Below, in pieces: positions 19,102-20,147 of a stretch of DNA of 20,147 nt. Both the position numbers and the translations under genes were made by a program. Within the stretch, counting starts at the first letter, position 1, and the number at the start of each line of letters is the position of its first letter. Below the pieces are notes generated by a model, which was given only the letters and a program-made list of their open reading frames with translations, was not told where the DNA came from and searched no databases. Origin of the DNA: Chromera velia (Eukaryota; Sar; Chromeraceae). Location: the NCBI GenBank assembly GCA_018398765.1, contig JAHBMJ010000036.1, positions 35,994-56,140 of the forward strand, in the 5' to 3' direction.

Positions 19102-20136
19102 GTTTTCCAAGTTACCAAGTTGGATCGAGGGCCCGGGTTGGCGTCTAGTGTAATCTCAGACACATCGCAAATCCAAAGAGCCGCATGTTTGTCATCGATG
19201 CATCTCGAGTGCGCCCTAGAAATCAGGGTAGCGTCAAATTAGTTTCCTGCGTGTGTGGGTTCTTCAGTGCTGATTGACAGTATCGTTGACTATTTGATGC
19301 ATGTTTGATGCTCCTTCCATGTCCCCATTCCATTTGTTTTGTGGAAGGCGACGTGTCGTTGATTCGTATGGAACTTTTCCCGAAGGATGCCGGGCAGAAT
19401 CTTTCATCCGAATCCGGCCGCACGTTGCGTGTTTGATTGCAAAACTTCCGTTTGTGAGTGACTCAGAATGAGGGTGTGCTGTTGTATCAAAGAAAGGACC
19501 AGAAATTTCTACGTGGTTGATTGGTCATACATATTCCGTTGACTAATAGAAGCTTGTCTGTCGGCCTGCTACAGTGCTACGTTTTCCGACCGCTTGTTCT
19601 TTCTCTTTGAGACGTCCGCGTACAAGAGGTTCAAAGTTTTATTCTTGATTTAACTTTTTGTCCTCGTTTTTGTCACGTATGAGATGATTAGAGACGATAT
19701 TGATACATCGGTGCGGCCAGCGCTGCGGAAGGTCCGATGTTGGGTCTAAGACGTTCAAAACGAAACCAGTCGTTTAGAAATATATCCTGATTATCATCAT
19801 CATACACCATCGCCATCCGCCCATAAATAGGCGTCTATAGCGTTAGACGGCAACGCACAAGACAGTTTGATCATTTTTTTAACACCAATCTATATTTTTA
19901 ATAATATTAAGTTTAATAGACCAATCCTATCATATCTTAAAAATCAAGTACAAAGCGTCGTACTGACTCGTACATCAAAATCAGAGTTTTGAATTGATAT
20001 ATCCAATGTATCTAGCCAAAATTTGAGGAGTCGGGTGGATGCATAGCCAAATGTAGCCAAAGTTTTCTGATATTTTTACTAGTATAAATTTTGTTTTTTA
20101 AGGGTTTACTTTTATAGTAAAAGCGATAAATTATAT

Positions 20137-20147
20137 CCCCCCCCCCC
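20137..20147. repeat. poly-C tract at window edge
   Basis: A run of C residues ends the window, mirroring the G-run at the start. It is probably an assembly break. Confidence 0.8.

Larger units (their letters stand above)
18765..20147. other. region downstream of tryptophanase, no gene seen; AT-rich from about 19640
   Basis: No coding sequence is supported here. It contains a 43-nt imperfect tandem duplication near 19021-19101. From about 19640 to the end the composition becomes AT-rich, similar in character to the island at 8570-9540. A small palindrome, CGTCTA...TAGACG, lies near 19831-19848. The window ends in a C-run. Confidence 0.5.

Noticed and set aside
20097-20110. Telomere-like TTTTAAGGGTTTA near the right edge
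   Set aside because: There is only one unit and no tandem TTTAGGG-type repeats, so a chromosome end is not supported.

Overview
This window looks like nuclear DNA of an intron-rich, moderately GC-rich protist. Protein-coding exons are interrupted by GT-AG introns, there is a stand-alone eukaryotic-type 5S rRNA gene, and simple repeats (TG, TCTA, CTGT, poly-C/poly-G) are frequent in introns and spacers. There are no operons or ribosome binding sites. A chromerid or related alveolate alga is a reasonable guess from general style, but this is inference; nothing here fixes the species. The window opens with 15 G and closes with a C-run, so it may be a whole contig broken at homopolymers.

Layout. 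(1) About 180-7272, plus strand: a large gene, 5' end missing. I reconstruct 12 exons whose reading phase is consistent at every junction. The result is at least 1243 residues, ending in a 2.3-kb last exon that is charged and coiled-coil-like. I do not recognise the family. (2) 7273-8570: tail and spacer with TGTC/CAGA repeats and a weak candidate for a short spliced plus-strand gene ending at 8328. (3) About 8570-9540: an AT-rich island with two good hairpins and no gene. (4) 9541-11784: CA/CAGA-rich sequence without a recognisable gene. (5) 11785-14174, minus strand: two secreted-protein coding blocks, possibly one spliced gene. One is a signal peptide plus a GIN-type (DUF2807) beta-helix domain; the other carries three copies of an identically spaced six-cysteine module. 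Both contain the same LQNYGTV motif. (6) 14505-14625, minus strand: 5S rRNA. (7) 15124-18764, plus strand: a nine-exon gene for a complete tryptophanase / tyrosine phenol-lyase family PLP enzyme, with tryptophanase-type residues at the two specificity positions. (8) 18765-20147: spacer with a 43-nt tandem duplication, then a second AT-rich stretch.

The genes do not form an obvious pathway. The plus-strand large gene and the minus-strand secreted gene(s) converge on the AT-rich island. The minus-strand block (secreted gene and 5S) and the tryptophanase gene diverge from about 14.2-15.1 kb. The strongest points are the eukaryotic, spliced tryptophanase and the secreted GIN/six-cysteine pair sharing a conserved motif.
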